Source: Gammaproteobacteria bacterium (lineage in GTDB: Bacteria; Pseudomonadota; Gammaproteobacteria; Pseudomonadales; Pseudohongiellaceae). Taken from it: a stretch of 64,000 nt of DNA. The notes beneath the pieces were generated by a model. The model made no database searches and was not told the DNA's origin. It saw only the letters and a program-made list of their open reading frames with translations. Position numbers and translations under genes: made by a program. This document shows positions 29,669 to 38,706 of the stretch, in pieces (the first letter of the stretch is position 1; each line of letters starts with the position of its first letter). The stretch is from the NCBI GenBank assembly GCA_018401885.1, contig JAGYKB010000009.1:1-64000 (forward strand), given 5' to 3'.

Positions 29669-31366
29669 CTAACCGGCAACGCGTGACACTGACGACCCAG
29701 CATCCGTAATCTCCTGGGGTAAGGCAAACCACCGCAGTGCCTCAACGCTTGCAGGTAACGTAACCGAATAGCGGGTCCCAGCTCTTTGCTCGCGGGTGAG
29801 TTCGTCTCGCGCCTGTGTCAAAAAGCGTGGAAGATCGCGGCTAGGCTCAAATACCGGCATTCCGTCGCTGGCGGCCTCTGTTGAGAAAGCGCTCGAGTTA
29901 TCGGTCATAAAGTCAAAGTCGCTAAGCGCCGTGCCCAGCTGCATTTCTCTGCCCTGGTAACGCCAAGTTGCCGAGGACGAATCGAACTCATAGAAAGGGA
30001 GAAGGCGGGCGCCATAGTCGGCGATCAGTTCGATAGCGCTAACAAGATACGCGAAAGTCGATTCGTCGATAAAATAGTTGAAGTTAAGCCTTACCCACCC
30101 CGGACGCAGCACCATATGGCCTTTCTTGATCTCTTTCTCTATCGCGCGGCTGGTGCGCATGTCCATGTTTAATAGGTCGTGGCCGTAGGGACCCGCGCAG
30201 GAACAGCCGCCCCGCGCCCGAATACCAAATAGGTCATTGAGCAGTGCAACCACGAAGCCATAGTGTAGATCACGACGGCCAGTGGCTGTGTCGCATTTCA
30301 GCCGCAGGGAGAAAATTGCCAGCGAGTCATTGTCTGTGTTGCCGAGCACTTCAATGGCGGGGTTGTCGCGCCAGCGCGCCAGCGCGCGGGTGCGAAAATC
30401 TCTTTCGTTTGCCTCGATTGTGGCTACACCTACATCTTGCTTTAGCTTAAAGACTAACCCTGCCCGAATCGCCTCGACTATCGCTGGCGTGCCGCCTTCC
30501 TCGCGCCGCTGAGGATCGGAGATAAAGGTATGATCCTTCGGATTTACATACAGGACGGTCCCGCCGCCTGGCATCGCGGGTACCGCATTGGTTAAAAGGT
30601 GACGCTTAACGACAAGAATGCCGGGCGTGCCGGGGCCGCCAACGAGCTTATGGGGAGAGATAAAAACAGCGTCTTTAGCTGCCGCCACGTTGTCGCTGGG
30701 ATTCATGTCGATCGCCACATAAGGTGAGGCGGCGGCATAGTCCCAAAGTGAAACAGCGCCGTGGGCATGAAGCAGACTCGCGATGCGGTGAGTATCAGTT
30801 TTCACACCGGTGACATTCGACGCTGCTGAAAAACTACCAATCTTAACCGGACGAGAGGCGAAGCGAACAAGCTCGGCCTCGAGCCTTTCGCAGTCAATTA
30901 GCCCGTCTGAAGTGAGAGGGATGACCACCACCTCGGCGCAAGACTCACGCCAAGGCAGTTCATTGCTGTGGTGTTCGTAGGGTCCAATAAATACCACCGG
31001 TCTAGCGTTTAGATTCGCAGTTCCCTTCTCGCGCAGACCCATAATATCGATGAGCTTGTTAATTGCGGCGGTGGCTCCTGAGCCACAGAAAATAATCTGA
31101 TCGTCGTCGTTGGCATTGACTGCGCGTCGAATGATGCCGCGCGCCTGTTCACGGTAGGCAGTGCTTTGAGCGCCCGTGAACGAGGTCTCGGTGTGCGTGT
31201 TGGCGTAGAAAGGCAGCACTTTTTCGCGAATGGCGTCCTCGATGAACGTTAGAGCACGTCCTGACGCGGTATAGTCGGCGTAGACCAGCGGCTTCACTCC
31301 GAAGCTCGTAGGAATGCACTGCCCCTCGCCAATCAGTGACTGTCGAATCCTCTCTACTAATTCCAC
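29669..31366 (-). CDS. Class V aminotransferase (cysteine desulfurase-like PLP enzyme)
   Basis: The 565-residue protein is a fold-type I PLP enzyme: YADYTASGRAL near residue 29, FCGSGATAAINKLID, GPYEHHSNELPW, WDYAAASPY (Asp209 to the pyridine nitrogen) and SPHKLVGGPGTPG (Lys240, the Schiff-base lysine). A GGCSCAGPYGH motif late in the sequence has two cysteines. It is longer than SufS or IscS (about 400), with a C-terminal extension of unknown role. The substrate is unknown. It is divergent from an Lrp/AsnC regulator, which probably controls it. Confidence 0.88.
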   Translation of the reverse strand: MELVERIRQSLIGEGQCIPTSFGVKPLVYADYTASGRALTFIEDAIREKVLPFYANTHTETSFTGAQSTAYREQARGIIRRAVNANDDDQIIFCGSGATAAINKLIDIMGLREKGTANLNARPVVFIGPYEHHSNELPWRESCAEVVVIPLTSDGLIDCERLEAELVRFASRPVKIGSFSAASNVTGVKTDTHRIASLLHAHGAVSLWDYAAASPYVAIDMNPSDNVAAAKDAVFISPHKLVGGPGTPGILVVKRHLLTNAVPAMPGGGTVLYVNPKDHTFISDPQRREEGGTPAIVEAIRAGLVFKLKQDVGVATIEANERDFRTRALARWRDNPAIEVLGNTDNDSLAIFSLRLKCDTATGRRDLHYGFVVALLNDLFGIRARGGCSCAGPYGHDLLNMDMRTSRAIEKEIKKGHMVLRPGWVRLNFNYFIDESTFAYLVSAIELIADYGARLLPFYEFDSSSATWRYQGREMQLGTALSDFDFMTDNSSAFSTEAASDGMPVFEPSRDLPRFLTQARDELTREQRAGTRYSVTLPASVEALRWFALPQEITDAGSSVSRVAG

Positions 31367-31470
31367 GCCGTTTTACTCCTGCCCAAATGATTGCTTGAAC
31401 AAGTATAGCGAGGGTTGAAATAAACATTGTGCCTATTAATTCAGTTTATAGTATAAAATCGAGACATATT

Positions 31471-31506
31471 TTCGAATAACTCGTCAAAATGAGAATTTGT
31501 TTCGAA
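31471..31506. promoter_or_regulatory. Paired TTCGAA sites in the divergent spacer (candidate operator)
   Basis: Two identical palindromes, TTCGAA at 31471-31476 and 31501-31506, are exactly 30 bp apart start to start, close to three helical turns, inside the 241-bp gap between the aminotransferase and lrp-like genes. Lrp/AsnC octamers often wrap DNA at helically phased sites. Binding here is inferred. Confidence 0.4.
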
Positions 31507-31607
31507 ATAGTGAAACTAATTGAACTGAAAGCCTATAGCCTGCAGCACCGTTCGCTCGGCGTCGACAGGCATGCCGTAGGCCATTTCCACTAAGCAGGAT
31601 TCTCAAC

Positions 31608-32060
31608 ATGCAGCTAGATAGACAAGATATTGTCCTATTATCAATTATTCAGAAGGATTCTTCGCAGTCGGTAGGGGAGCTCGCGGACACAGTGGGCATG
31701 TCCAAATCGGCGTGCTGGCGCAGGCTGCAAAAGCTCGAGAGTCAGGGGGTCATTAAGCAGCGGGTGGCGCTGCTTGATGCGAATGCGCTAAACCTATCGC
31801 TCACCGTTTATATTTCGGTGAGGACAAATCAGCATAACGACGAGTGGGCGGCGACCTTTCAGCGTGCCACTGAGCTAATACCGGGCGTGCTGGAGGTGTA
31901 CCGTATGAGCGGCGATCTCGACTATCTCATTAAAGCCGTTGTTGCGGACATGCCCGACTACGACCGCTTGTACAAACAGCTTATCAAAGCTGATATCTAC
32001 GATGTGAGTTCGAGTTTTGTAATGGAGACGCTAAAGCACACGACCTGCCTGCCTCTCTGA
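31608..32060 (+). CDS. Lrp/AsnC-family transcriptional regulator
   Basis: The 150-residue product has an N-terminal winged HTH (LDRQDIVLLSIIQKDSSQSV, then GMSKSACWRRLQKLESQGVI) and a C-terminal RAM/AsnC ligand domain (VYRMSGDLDYLIKAVVADM). This family senses amino acids and forms octamers. AGGA precedes the ATG by 8 nt. It is transcribed away from the class V aminotransferase, a layout typical of a local regulator; its effector may be that enzyme's substrate. Confidence 0.92.
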   Translation: MQLDRQDIVLLSIIQKDSSQSVGELADTVGMSKSACWRRLQKLESQGVIKQRVALLDANALNLSLTVYISVRTNQHNDEWAATFQRATELIPGVLEVYRMSGDLDYLIKAVVADMPDYDRLYKQLIKADIYDVSSSFVMETLKHTTCLPL

Positions 32061-32082
32061 GCGCGAGAAACACTCAGAGAGG
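32052..32082 (+). terminator. Stem-loop overlapping the lrp-like stop codon
   Basis: Perfect 10-bp arms CCTCTCTGAG (32052-32061) and CTCAGAGAGG (32073-32082) enclose an 11-base loop. The stop codon (32058-32060) is in the left arm. No T-tract follows on the plus strand, so it may act as a transcript-end stabiliser between two convergent genes. GGACTAAGC is repeated just after. Confidence 0.5.
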
Positions 32083-32132
32083 ACTAAGCGGACTAAGCGG
32101 ACAGGCCTGCCGTGCCGAGAGCCGTAAAGGGA

Positions 32133-33956
32133 TTAGTCAGCACCACGATCAGTGTTAATGACTTTCCAGTCCGCCGCGCCGAAAAACATTTCGTCCATGC
32201 TCTGCAGACCCCAAGGAACTGAACGTGAAGGATCCGGATTCATTTTGTTCTGGGCAGAATTATCGAACGCGCCAACCGCGGTGATCTGTGTGCCAGCAGG
32301 CATAAACTTTGGTTCGACGAGCGTATAAGCAAGCTGCCAGTTGTAATTGTAGTTGGCAATATTGATTAACTCTTCTTTCGTGCCATCGGGATAAGTGGCG
32401 TAAAAGCGCATACGCTTGCCGCGGAAATGCATATGCGGCGTTAACGAGTACAGGCGAGAATCCTCGTCAATAGTAATCGTCTGCTGCATTTCGTAGTCGG
32501 GGTCGAACGGAGGAATGTTCACCCACGTCGGAGTGAAGTGACAAGCACATTCGCCGCTCATCCTCTCTTCTGGCACGAAGCCCTTTGGATAAAACCATAC
32601 ACCAATCCGGCTCTCGTCGACCGTGGCCTTACCCGTAGTAGTAAAGTGCATCTGCATCGCTATCTTGGACCCAGCTTGCAGTAGCCCACCTGTATTAGGT
32701 GGCTCTTCGCGCGGCGATTGACCCGGAATGTAGGGCGCAATGCCAGGGCGGTCAGGGTCACCGCCAAGCAGCGAGCCGCCGCTAGTCGCGCCCGGGGGAA
32801 TTATGCTGTGCAGAGTGTGGTGAAGAACCGTTCGGTCTCCCGGAATGTACTGACTTGCGCGAACCCAGCGATCCTCCTCAATATCGATTTCAACTAGTGC
32901 GTTGTAGTAGTCGAGGATGCCAGTCGCAGGGACTTCCTGTGGCGGTATCTCAATGATGTAGTCCGGCTCGCCAAAGGCCCACTCTGACGTTGGCCAAGTG
33001 AGTTGCGCGAGCGGGTCGGCTTCAGCGGTCTCGCCGTCGTAGGGGGCACCCGCACCTATCCAATGAATAAGTTTCTGTGTGTCACTCTCTGCTAACACCA
33101 TGTCGTTAATAAACTCACCGATATGCGAATCGATCTGTCCAGGCGGCATGCGCTTTGTGAGCAACACTTCGCGAATCATGGGCGACCATCCCAACACCAT
33201 CGTGTAACTGTCCATCGCAAACGGCGCGATGCCCCCTTCACGGTGGCAGCTGGCACAGTTCTCGGCAATGATAGGTGCGATGTCATTAACATAGGACGGC
33301 GTTGAAGCAGTATGCGCCTCGCGGGCGGCGTAGCGTATTTCGACGCCCTGTCGCTGCGTTGTCGAACCGACTGCCGCCGCTGCTGCTGTGATGTCGCCAC
33401 CCGTGTCTAGCTGGGCGAGTAGCTGTTGAACCTCGGCCAGGACCTGCCTGCCGGCACCGCGCGCGATAATCGAAAATCGCTTGGGATCGAAAACCAGTAC
33501 TTCACCGCTTGCGGTAAGGGTCAACGCCTCGCCTACGAGTTGGGTGTCATCCATTAAAACAGGAATGTCTAAGCCCTCCGCACGCATGGCCTCGGCGATA
33601 TCATCTCGGTTGTGCTTCGCCTGCGAGTCGATAAGGAAAAACGCGAACGATTCACCGGCGCTATCGCGTAACTCGGCGTAGGTGTCGAGCAGTGATGACA
33701 AACCCTTGTCGTCCTCGGCATAGCTGAGTAACACTACGGCCTTGTGGTCGTCGTACCAACTCATCTGATGGAAATAGCCCTCGGCATCAAGGAGCGAAAA
33801 ATCCCCTATACGCTGCGACGCCTCGGCTGCGGTCGCAGTAGGCGAGGCCAGCATGGTTAGCACTGCCAGCGCTGTCACTGACGCCACTGATGCCAATGAC
33901 GCCAATGAAGAGCGCCAAAAGGCGGTCGCTTTTCTTGATTCCAGAAACAGTCTCAT
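32133..33956 (-). CDS. Secreted redoxin / cytochrome c / copper type II monooxygenase fusion
   Basis: Read in order: signal peptide (about 1-44, cleavage near ATAAEA); thioredoxin-like domain (about 48-185) lacking the CXXC pair; a single haem c motif CASCH (234-238); and a C-terminal region like the copper domains of peptidylglycine hydroxylating and dopamine monooxygenases. Equivalents of the copper ligands are visible: His379/His380 (LHHTLH), His437 (MQMHFTT), His508/His510 (PHMHFRG) and Met590 in DEMFFG. A periplasmic copper hydroxylase fed electrons by its own haem is a fair inference; the substrate is unknown. Confidence 0.85.
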   Translation of the reverse strand: MRLFLESRKATAFWRSSLASLASVASVTALAVLTMLASPTATAAEASQRIGDFSLLDAEGYFHQMSWYDDHKAVVLLSYAEDDKGLSSLLDTYAELRDSAGESFAFFLIDSQAKHNRDDIAEAMRAEGLDIPVLMDDTQLVGEALTLTASGEVLVFDPKRFSIIARGAGRQVLAEVQQLLAQLDTGGDITAAAAAVGSTTQRQGVEIRYAAREAHTASTPSYVNDIAPIIAENCASCHREGGIAPFAMDSYTMVLGWSPMIREVLLTKRMPPGQIDSHIGEFINDMVLAESDTQKLIHWIGAGAPYDGETAEADPLAQLTWPTSEWAFGEPDYIIEIPPQEVPATGILDYYNALVEIDIEEDRWVRASQYIPGDRTVLHHTLHSIIPPGATSGGSLLGGDPDRPGIAPYIPGQSPREEPPNTGGLLQAGSKIAMQMHFTTTGKATVDESRIGVWFYPKGFVPEERMSGECACHFTPTWVNIPPFDPDYEMQQTITIDEDSRLYSLTPHMHFRGKRMRFYATYPDGTKEELINIANYNYNWQLAYTLVEPKFMPAGTQITAVGAFDNSAQNKMNPDPSRSVPWGLQSMDEMFFGAADWKVINTDRGAD

Positions 33957-34105
33957 AGTTTGTTATTCCGGTTTATGAAAGTAGTTTGCCATTAACTTGT
34001 ACCAAAGCTTCTTTAAAAATGCCATCTCATTGAGCATAGTCTATGCTTAAGGAACATCTGAGGCTTGTCCACGGCGCGAAAAAACGCACGATTAACACCG
34101 ACTTA

Positions 34106-34190
34106 GAATAAGAAAAAGAATAAGAAAAAGAATAAGAAAAAGAATATAAAGAATATAAAGAATAAAAAGAAGAATAAGAAAAAAAGAAGA
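34106..34190. repeat. Purine-rich tandem repeats upstream of the DUF898 gene
   Basis: Three exact copies of GAATAAGAAAAA (34106-34117, 34118-34129, 34130-34141) are followed by three 9-bp units (GAATATAAA twice, then GAATAAAAA, 34142-34168) and a degenerate A/G tail. The plus strand has no C in this stretch. It fills much of the 334-bp gap between two divergent genes. Reading frames across it encode only low-complexity peptide and are rejected. Confidence 0.8.
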
Positions 34191-34290
34191 CTGAAAATAT
34201 CTGTAAAAATTAGCAGCAAAATTTCCAGTCGAGAGAAGATCAAAAACCGGAAAAGAACAAAAACGGAAAAGGAACAAAAAGGGGCGCCCA

Positions 34291-35325
34291 GTGACCGAAA
34301 TTATCCAGACAATGCCAGCGTCAGACCGATCACACTCGCCAATAATAGACCATCCGATCGAGTTCGAGGGTAAAGGAGGCGAGTATTTCCGTATCTGGAT
34401 CGTTAACGTCTTGCTTTCAATTGTCACCCTCGGAATCTACTCCGCCTGGGCGACCGTAAGGACGCGGCGCTATTTTTATGCAAACGTAAAACTTGCTGGC
34501 GAGGGTTTTGAGTATCACGCCGAGCCTATGCAAATACTCAAAGGCAGAATAATCGCACTTATCGCCTTCGTTCTATACTCGATAAGCTCCGCGCTTTCTC
34601 CTCTTATCGGTGGCATCGCCGCGCTACTATTGATTCTCGTTGTCCCGCCATTCATCTTACTTTCACTTAGGTTTTCTCGGCGAATGACATCGTATAGGAA
34701 CATTCGTTTCAGTTTTCAGGGTGGCTGGAAAGAGGCTTATATGTCGATATTGGTGTGGCCGTTTCTTAGTCTACTCACCCTCGGTATCTTATTCCCGCTC
34801 GCACAGGTCAAATTGAAGCGCTTCATTCTTAATAACAGTCGCTATGGCACCGAAAATTTTGTTTTTACCGGCACCTACTCTGATTATGGAAAACTGCTTC
34901 TCTTGTATATTGGGATCTATGTCGCTGCTAGTTTGCAGCTAGCTCTATCACTTACAGTTGGGGCCTCTTTTCTTGGTACTACTGTATTTATAGTTCTTAT
35001 CTACGGTGGATTCTTTTTTATACAGCCTAAGTACATGAATTTAATGTATCGACGTACTCTGTTGCGCGAGCATAGCTTTGACGCTACCTATACCGGGTTC
35101 GGCTTCGTATGGGTCTGGCTCAGCAATATAATGCTCATAGTTGTCACGCTAGGTTTATTTTTTCCATTCGCAAAGGTTCGTCTAACAAAGTATCTGGCTG
35201 AAAATGTCACACTCAAGGTGAAGGGTGGCCTCGAAGACTTCACCGCCAGTGAGACAGAAAAAGTGTCGGCGCTTGGTCAAGAAGTGGGAACCGCATTCGA
35301 TTTCGATCTCGGAATTGGAATCTAA
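34291..35325 (+). CDS. DUF898 (YjgN-like) membrane protein
   Basis: The 344-residue protein begins at GTG with AAGGGG upstream. It has two copies of a module, FxFxGKGGEYFRIWIVNVLLSIVTLGIYSAW-like, repeated around residues 180-230 and 268-300, and about six to eight membrane segments, matching DUF898 (YjgN). Function is unknown. It stops 2 bp before the M48 peptidase gene, and this pairing recurs in other bacteria, suggesting the peptidase and the membrane protein work together. Confidence 0.88.
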   Translation: MTEIIQTMPASDRSHSPIIDHPIEFEGKGGEYFRIWIVNVLLSIVTLGIYSAWATVRTRRYFYANVKLAGEGFEYHAEPMQILKGRIIALIAFVLYSISSALSPLIGGIAALLLILVVPPFILLSLRFSRRMTSYRNIRFSFQGGWKEAYMSILVWPFLSLLTLGILFPLAQVKLKRFILNNSRYGTENFVFTGTYSDYGKLLLLYIGIYVAASLQLALSLTVGASFLGTTVFIVLIYGGFFFIQPKYMNLMYRRTLLREHSFDATYTGFGFVWVWLSNIMLIVVTLGLFFPFAKVRLTKYLAENVTLKVKGGLEDFTASETEKVSALGQEVGTAFDFDLGIGI

Positions 35326-35327
35326 CA

Positions 35328-36491
35328 ATGGCAGACAGTCGCACCGCAGCTATTGAGGGCCTCTTTTATACGGGTGAAAGCTCGGAAAGTATTCAGGCTG
35401 TCCTTTATTTTGATGCGAGTTCGGGCAGGGTGACACTATCGGAAGTGATGATTGGCATCGCAGAAGGGCCTGCGGCACTCGAACAACAGCCCGAACAGAA
35501 GACTTTGTTCTCGTCTCTACTCATCGACATAAAAATACCGCCGCGGCTGGCAAACACCAGGCGTCGATTAGCCCTCAGTAATGGCGCAGCGTTCGTGACG
35601 CAGGACAATGAGTCGATCGACGCACTGGCCGAACGAGCGCGTGCGCTAACACGGTCGTCAGTCGGCGGCGTGAAAAGTGGATACAGAGGGAATTGGCTCT
35701 ATAGACTCGAGAGCCATCTTGGTGCCGTAGCCGCCTGTTTTGTTGCGATTATCGCTATCGCGGCGCTCACGCTTGTTTATGGAATTCCGATCGCTGCAAA
35801 ACGCATCGCCTACGCCGTGCCGCAGCCTGTGCAAAACTCAATGAGCGAAGGCACGCTCGAACTGCTCGACTCTCTCTATCTGTCTCCCAGCGAGCTCTCT
35901 CGCGAGGAGCAGGCCCGCGTGCTCGCACTCGCCTCAGATGCGATCGAAGGAGTTGGCATTACCAGCTACGCGGTCGAGCTACGCACCGGTATTGGACCCA
36001 ATGCAATGGCGCTACCCGACGGGACGATTGTCATCACCGATGACATTGTCGAACTCTGTGCTAACGACAACGAACTGCTTGCCATCCTCTATCACGAAAT
36101 CGGTCATCTCCAAAATCGGCATCTGCTGAGACGAGTCCTGCAGTCCTCTTTTGTGTCGCTTGGGCTTATTTTGATGAGTGGCAATGTCGAAACAATCGAC
36201 TCCCTCATCGCATTACCGACATTCTATTTGGATATGAGCTACACGCGAGGCTTTGAAATCGAGGCCGATAGATACGCGCTGCAAAGCCTCAAAGATCGCG
36301 GCCTCGGCGTTGATAATTTCAGTGCGATTATGAATAAGCTCGAAGATTCCTTAAGCCGAATTTACGTCGACGAAGACGCTGACGAACCAACTTCTCGAAC
36401 GGCACGGCGGCAACAAAAGCTGCTGAAATATTTTGCGTCGCATCCGCTCACTGCTGAGCGACTCGCGCTGGTCGAGGAATATCGGGATTGA
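35328..36491 (+). CDS. M48-family membrane metallopeptidase
   Basis: This 387-residue protein has an N-terminal soluble part, a membrane segment at about 129-153, and an M48 peptidase domain with HEIGH (256-260) as the zinc site and EADR (Glu312) as third ligand. In such proteins (HtpX, Oma1 relatives) the protease acts on membrane or envelope proteins. It is cotranscribed with the DUF898 gene. Substrate unknown. Confidence 0.9.
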   Translation: MADSRTAAIEGLFYTGESSESIQAVLYFDASSGRVTLSEVMIGIAEGPAALEQQPEQKTLFSSLLIDIKIPPRLANTRRRLALSNGAAFVTQDNESIDALAERARALTRSSVGGVKSGYRGNWLYRLESHLGAVAACFVAIIAIAALTLVYGIPIAAKRIAYAVPQPVQNSMSEGTLELLDSLYLSPSELSREEQARVLALASDAIEGVGITSYAVELRTGIGPNAMALPDGTIVITDDIVELCANDNELLAILYHEIGHLQNRHLLRRVLQSSFVSLGLILMSGNVETIDSLIALPTFYLDMSYTRGFEIEADRYALQSLKDRGLGVDNFSAIMNKLEDSLSRIYVDEDADEPTSRTARRQQKLLKYFASHPLTAERLALVEEYRD

Positions 36492-36511
36492 GACTCGGTT
36501 TCTACACCAAT

Positions 36512-37264
36512 CTACTCAGCGGCGCGTTTACGCCAGACGAGTAGCCGGTTGTTGGCAGGCATTTCGATATCCTGTTCGAACTCAAAATTGGCAATGTCGG
36601 CAATTGAGCAGACTGCCTCGAAGCTGCGAATGCCGCTTACCGGATTACGCTCTTTGAGCCAGCCATCGAATTCTTCATTGCTTTGTGAAGTAAATTTACC
36701 GGCGTAATTGAAAGGGCCATAAACAATTAACAAAGCGTCTTTAGCAAGCAGCTTGCCCGCGCCTAAGAAAAAATTGGTTACCGAACCTTCGCTCATAATG
36801 TGAAGACTGTTTGCGCTAAAAAGGGCATCGAACGGCCCTGCGTTGATGGCGGCGTTTTTGCCGAGCCTATCGTAAATCGCTTTTTCGAATTGTTCGCCTG
36901 CGCTTAACGCTTTCTCGCCCTGCGTGGGTTCAGTGCGCTGTGCGGGCGCAGTTGGCCAAGTCCCGAGCAGCCAGCTCTGCTGGTCGACATCGAGCGCCAA
37001 CGCCGCCGGCAAATTATCCAGCTTCAGAGACTCGATACGGCTATTTAGCCCCGCCAGCGCGCTTTGAATGTCGCTAGACTGCCATCGCAGCTGCGGTAAA
37101 GCCTCGGCGAAATACGCTGCGTGCTGACCGGTTCCGCCGGCGACTTCGAGCACATGTTTGGCATCTGCTAGCAGCCTTTCGAGCTGGGTAAGAATCGGCT
37201 GCTTGTTATTCTCGCAGCTTTGGCTGAAGGGCAGGTCATTGGTCTGCGACATCGGTGGCCTCAC
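36512..37264 (-). CDS. DUF938 family SAM-dependent methyltransferase-like protein
   Basis: The 250-residue product matches DUF938: LPFSQSCENNKQPIL at the start, VLEVAGGTGQHAAYFAEALP (SAM-binding motif I), FSANSLHIM and YGPFNYAGKFTSQSN. The biochemical role is not known. The GTG start at 37264 overlaps the yaaA stop as GTGA; ATG four codons later (37252) is closer to the usual family start. It is transcribed with yaaA. Confidence 0.88.
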   Translation of the reverse strand: MRPPMSQTNDLPFSQSCENNKQPILTQLERLLADAKHVLEVAGGTGQHAAYFAEALPQLRWQSSDIQSALAGLNSRIESLKLDNLPAALALDVDQQSWLLGTWPTAPAQRTEPTQGEKALSAGEQFEKAIYDRLGKNAAINAGPFDALFSANSLHIMSEGSVTNFFLGAGKLLAKDALLIVYGPFNYAGKFTSQSNEEFDGWLKERNPVSGIRSFEAVCSIADIANFEFEQDIEMPANNRLLVWRKRAAE

Positions 37265-38037
37265 TGTTTACGAAGAAAAACGGGCATGTTTGGTTTTGAT
37301 TCTTCGGCGCTGTAGCGATAGCCGTTAACATCAAAGGCCAGCAGTGCTTCGGGATCTTTTAGGCGATTCTTAATGATGTAGGCTGCCATTTCGCCGCGGG
37401 CTTTTTTCGCGAAGAAACTGACTATCTTGTATTTACCCGACGAAAAATCTTTGAACACGGGTGTTACCACCTCTGCATCCAGCAGAGCAGGCTTTAATGA
37501 GTTGAAGTATTCGTTTGACGCAAGGTTTACAACAACTTTGCTCTTGCCTTTATGCGCTGTGAGCTCGTCGTTAAGAAACCGAGTGAGACGTTCGCCCCAG
37601 AACTCATAAAGTGTGTTTGCCTTACCGCTGGCGAATTTACGGCCCATTTCGAGTCTATAAGGCTGCATGAGGTCGAGAGGTTTTAGCACGCCATACAACC
37701 CCGAAAGGATGCGTAGGTGGTTCTGTGCGAAGGTGATATCCGCCGCAGAGAAACTGGCGGCGTTGAGCCCTACATAGACGTCGCCCGTGAACGCGAAAAG
37801 CGCTTGCTTAGCGTTATCGAGATCGAAGGGAGTATGCCAGTTGGCAAAGCGCGCGTGGTTTAGCTCGCCTAGCTTTACGCTGACCCCCATGAGTGCCGAA
37901 ATATCATCGGGACTAAGTTTGCGCAGATCTTTGATAAGTGCCTGGGACTCTTTTAGAAAGCTCGGCGTGGTAAATTTTTTCGTTTTCGCGGGGCTTTCAA
38001 AGTCTAATGACTTTGCAGGGGAGACAACAATTAACAT
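37261..38037 (-). CDS. yaaA: Peroxide stress protein YaaA
   Basis: YaaA (DUF328) lowers free iron and protects DNA during peroxide stress in E. coli; it has a DNA-binding fold. The 258-residue product begins MLIVVSPAKSLDF and shows KPLDLMQPYRLEMG, VVNLASNEYF and KIVSFFAKKARGEMA, all diagnostic. Length equals that of E. coli (258). It sits 4 bp in overlap with the DUF938 gene. Confidence 0.95.
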   Translation of the reverse strand: MLIVVSPAKSLDFESPAKTKKFTTPSFLKESQALIKDLRKLSPDDISALMGVSVKLGELNHARFANWHTPFDLDNAKQALFAFTGDVYVGLNAASFSAADITFAQNHLRILSGLYGVLKPLDLMQPYRLEMGRKFASGKANTLYEFWGERLTRFLNDELTAHKGKSKVVVNLASNEYFNSLKPALLDAEVVTPVFKDFSSGKYKIVSFFAKKARGEMAAYIIKNRLKDPEALLAFDVNGYRYSAEESKPNMPVFLRKQ

Positions 38038-38127
38038 AATAATTACTCTTACTTTCTTCTAGAAATCAGCACGCTAAGCTAAACCGGATACTTGGTCTAT
38101 GCAAACAATGCGTCTATCAGGGTCCGG

Positions 38128-38625
38128 CTACTTCTCGTCTAGGTCAATCCACCACTCCATCGGTGTTGTGCCGTCCTCTGGATCGTACACGTTTCCATAA
38201 TTCCACAGTGTACCTGGAAACTGGGCGCAGGCCTCGTTAAGTAGCGCTTCGATCGCGTTAAAGCCTATCGACACGTGAATTGTATAAACCAACGCGCGAG
38301 GATTGCTATGGTCGAGTACACCTCCGAGCTTCTCAATTTTGGGTGTCAGCATCTGCTCTACCGGATCTATTTCCTCCTTACGCAGTACCCGAATACTGAG
38401 ATTGCCGCTGCGCTCGATAAGCGCATATTCGGCGGCCGCTGCGTTGACGACGTTGAGTTTGTCGCCAGCGGCAAGATTTCGAGTGAAAAGGGGCGAGCGA
38501 AGCAGTCTAACTTCGTGGTTGTCGGCGCTTAAGAGCTCGACTTCAAGGGACTCGAAAACAGGATGATCATCGGCGTTGAAACCGGCAACGAAGGGTAATT
38601 CTACTTTGTGGATGCGATCGGTCAT
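38128..38625 (-). CDS. DUF4265-like protein
   Basis: The 165-residue cytoplasmic protein has an N-terminal beta-rich part (ESLEVELLSADNHEVRLLRSPLFTRNLAAGDK) resembling DUF4265, then a hinge and an alpha/beta part ending in PMEWWIDLDEK. There is no signal peptide or membrane segment. I make no functional claim; the family match is by pattern only. Confidence 0.6.
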   Translation of the reverse strand: MTDRIHKVELPFVAGFNADDHPVFESLEVELLSADNHEVRLLRSPLFTRNLAAGDKLNVVNAAAAEYALIERSGNLSIRVLRKEEIDPVEQMLTPKIEKLGGVLDHSNPRALVYTIHVSIGFNAIEALLNEACAQFPGTLWNYGNVYDPEDGTTPMEWWIDLDEK

Positions 38626-38706
38626 GCGGTCATGCTCGCGCGGGTTGGATCGTCAGTCACAGGCCATTGGTGTATGCTTTTGACGATAAATTAATGTGAG
38701 CTGTCT

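Noticed and set aside
34092-34427. Minus-strand frame with a hydrophobic Ile/Leu/Phe tail
   Set aside because: The hydrophobic run is the translation of the A/G repeat tract on the other strand, and it overlaps the DUF898 gene.
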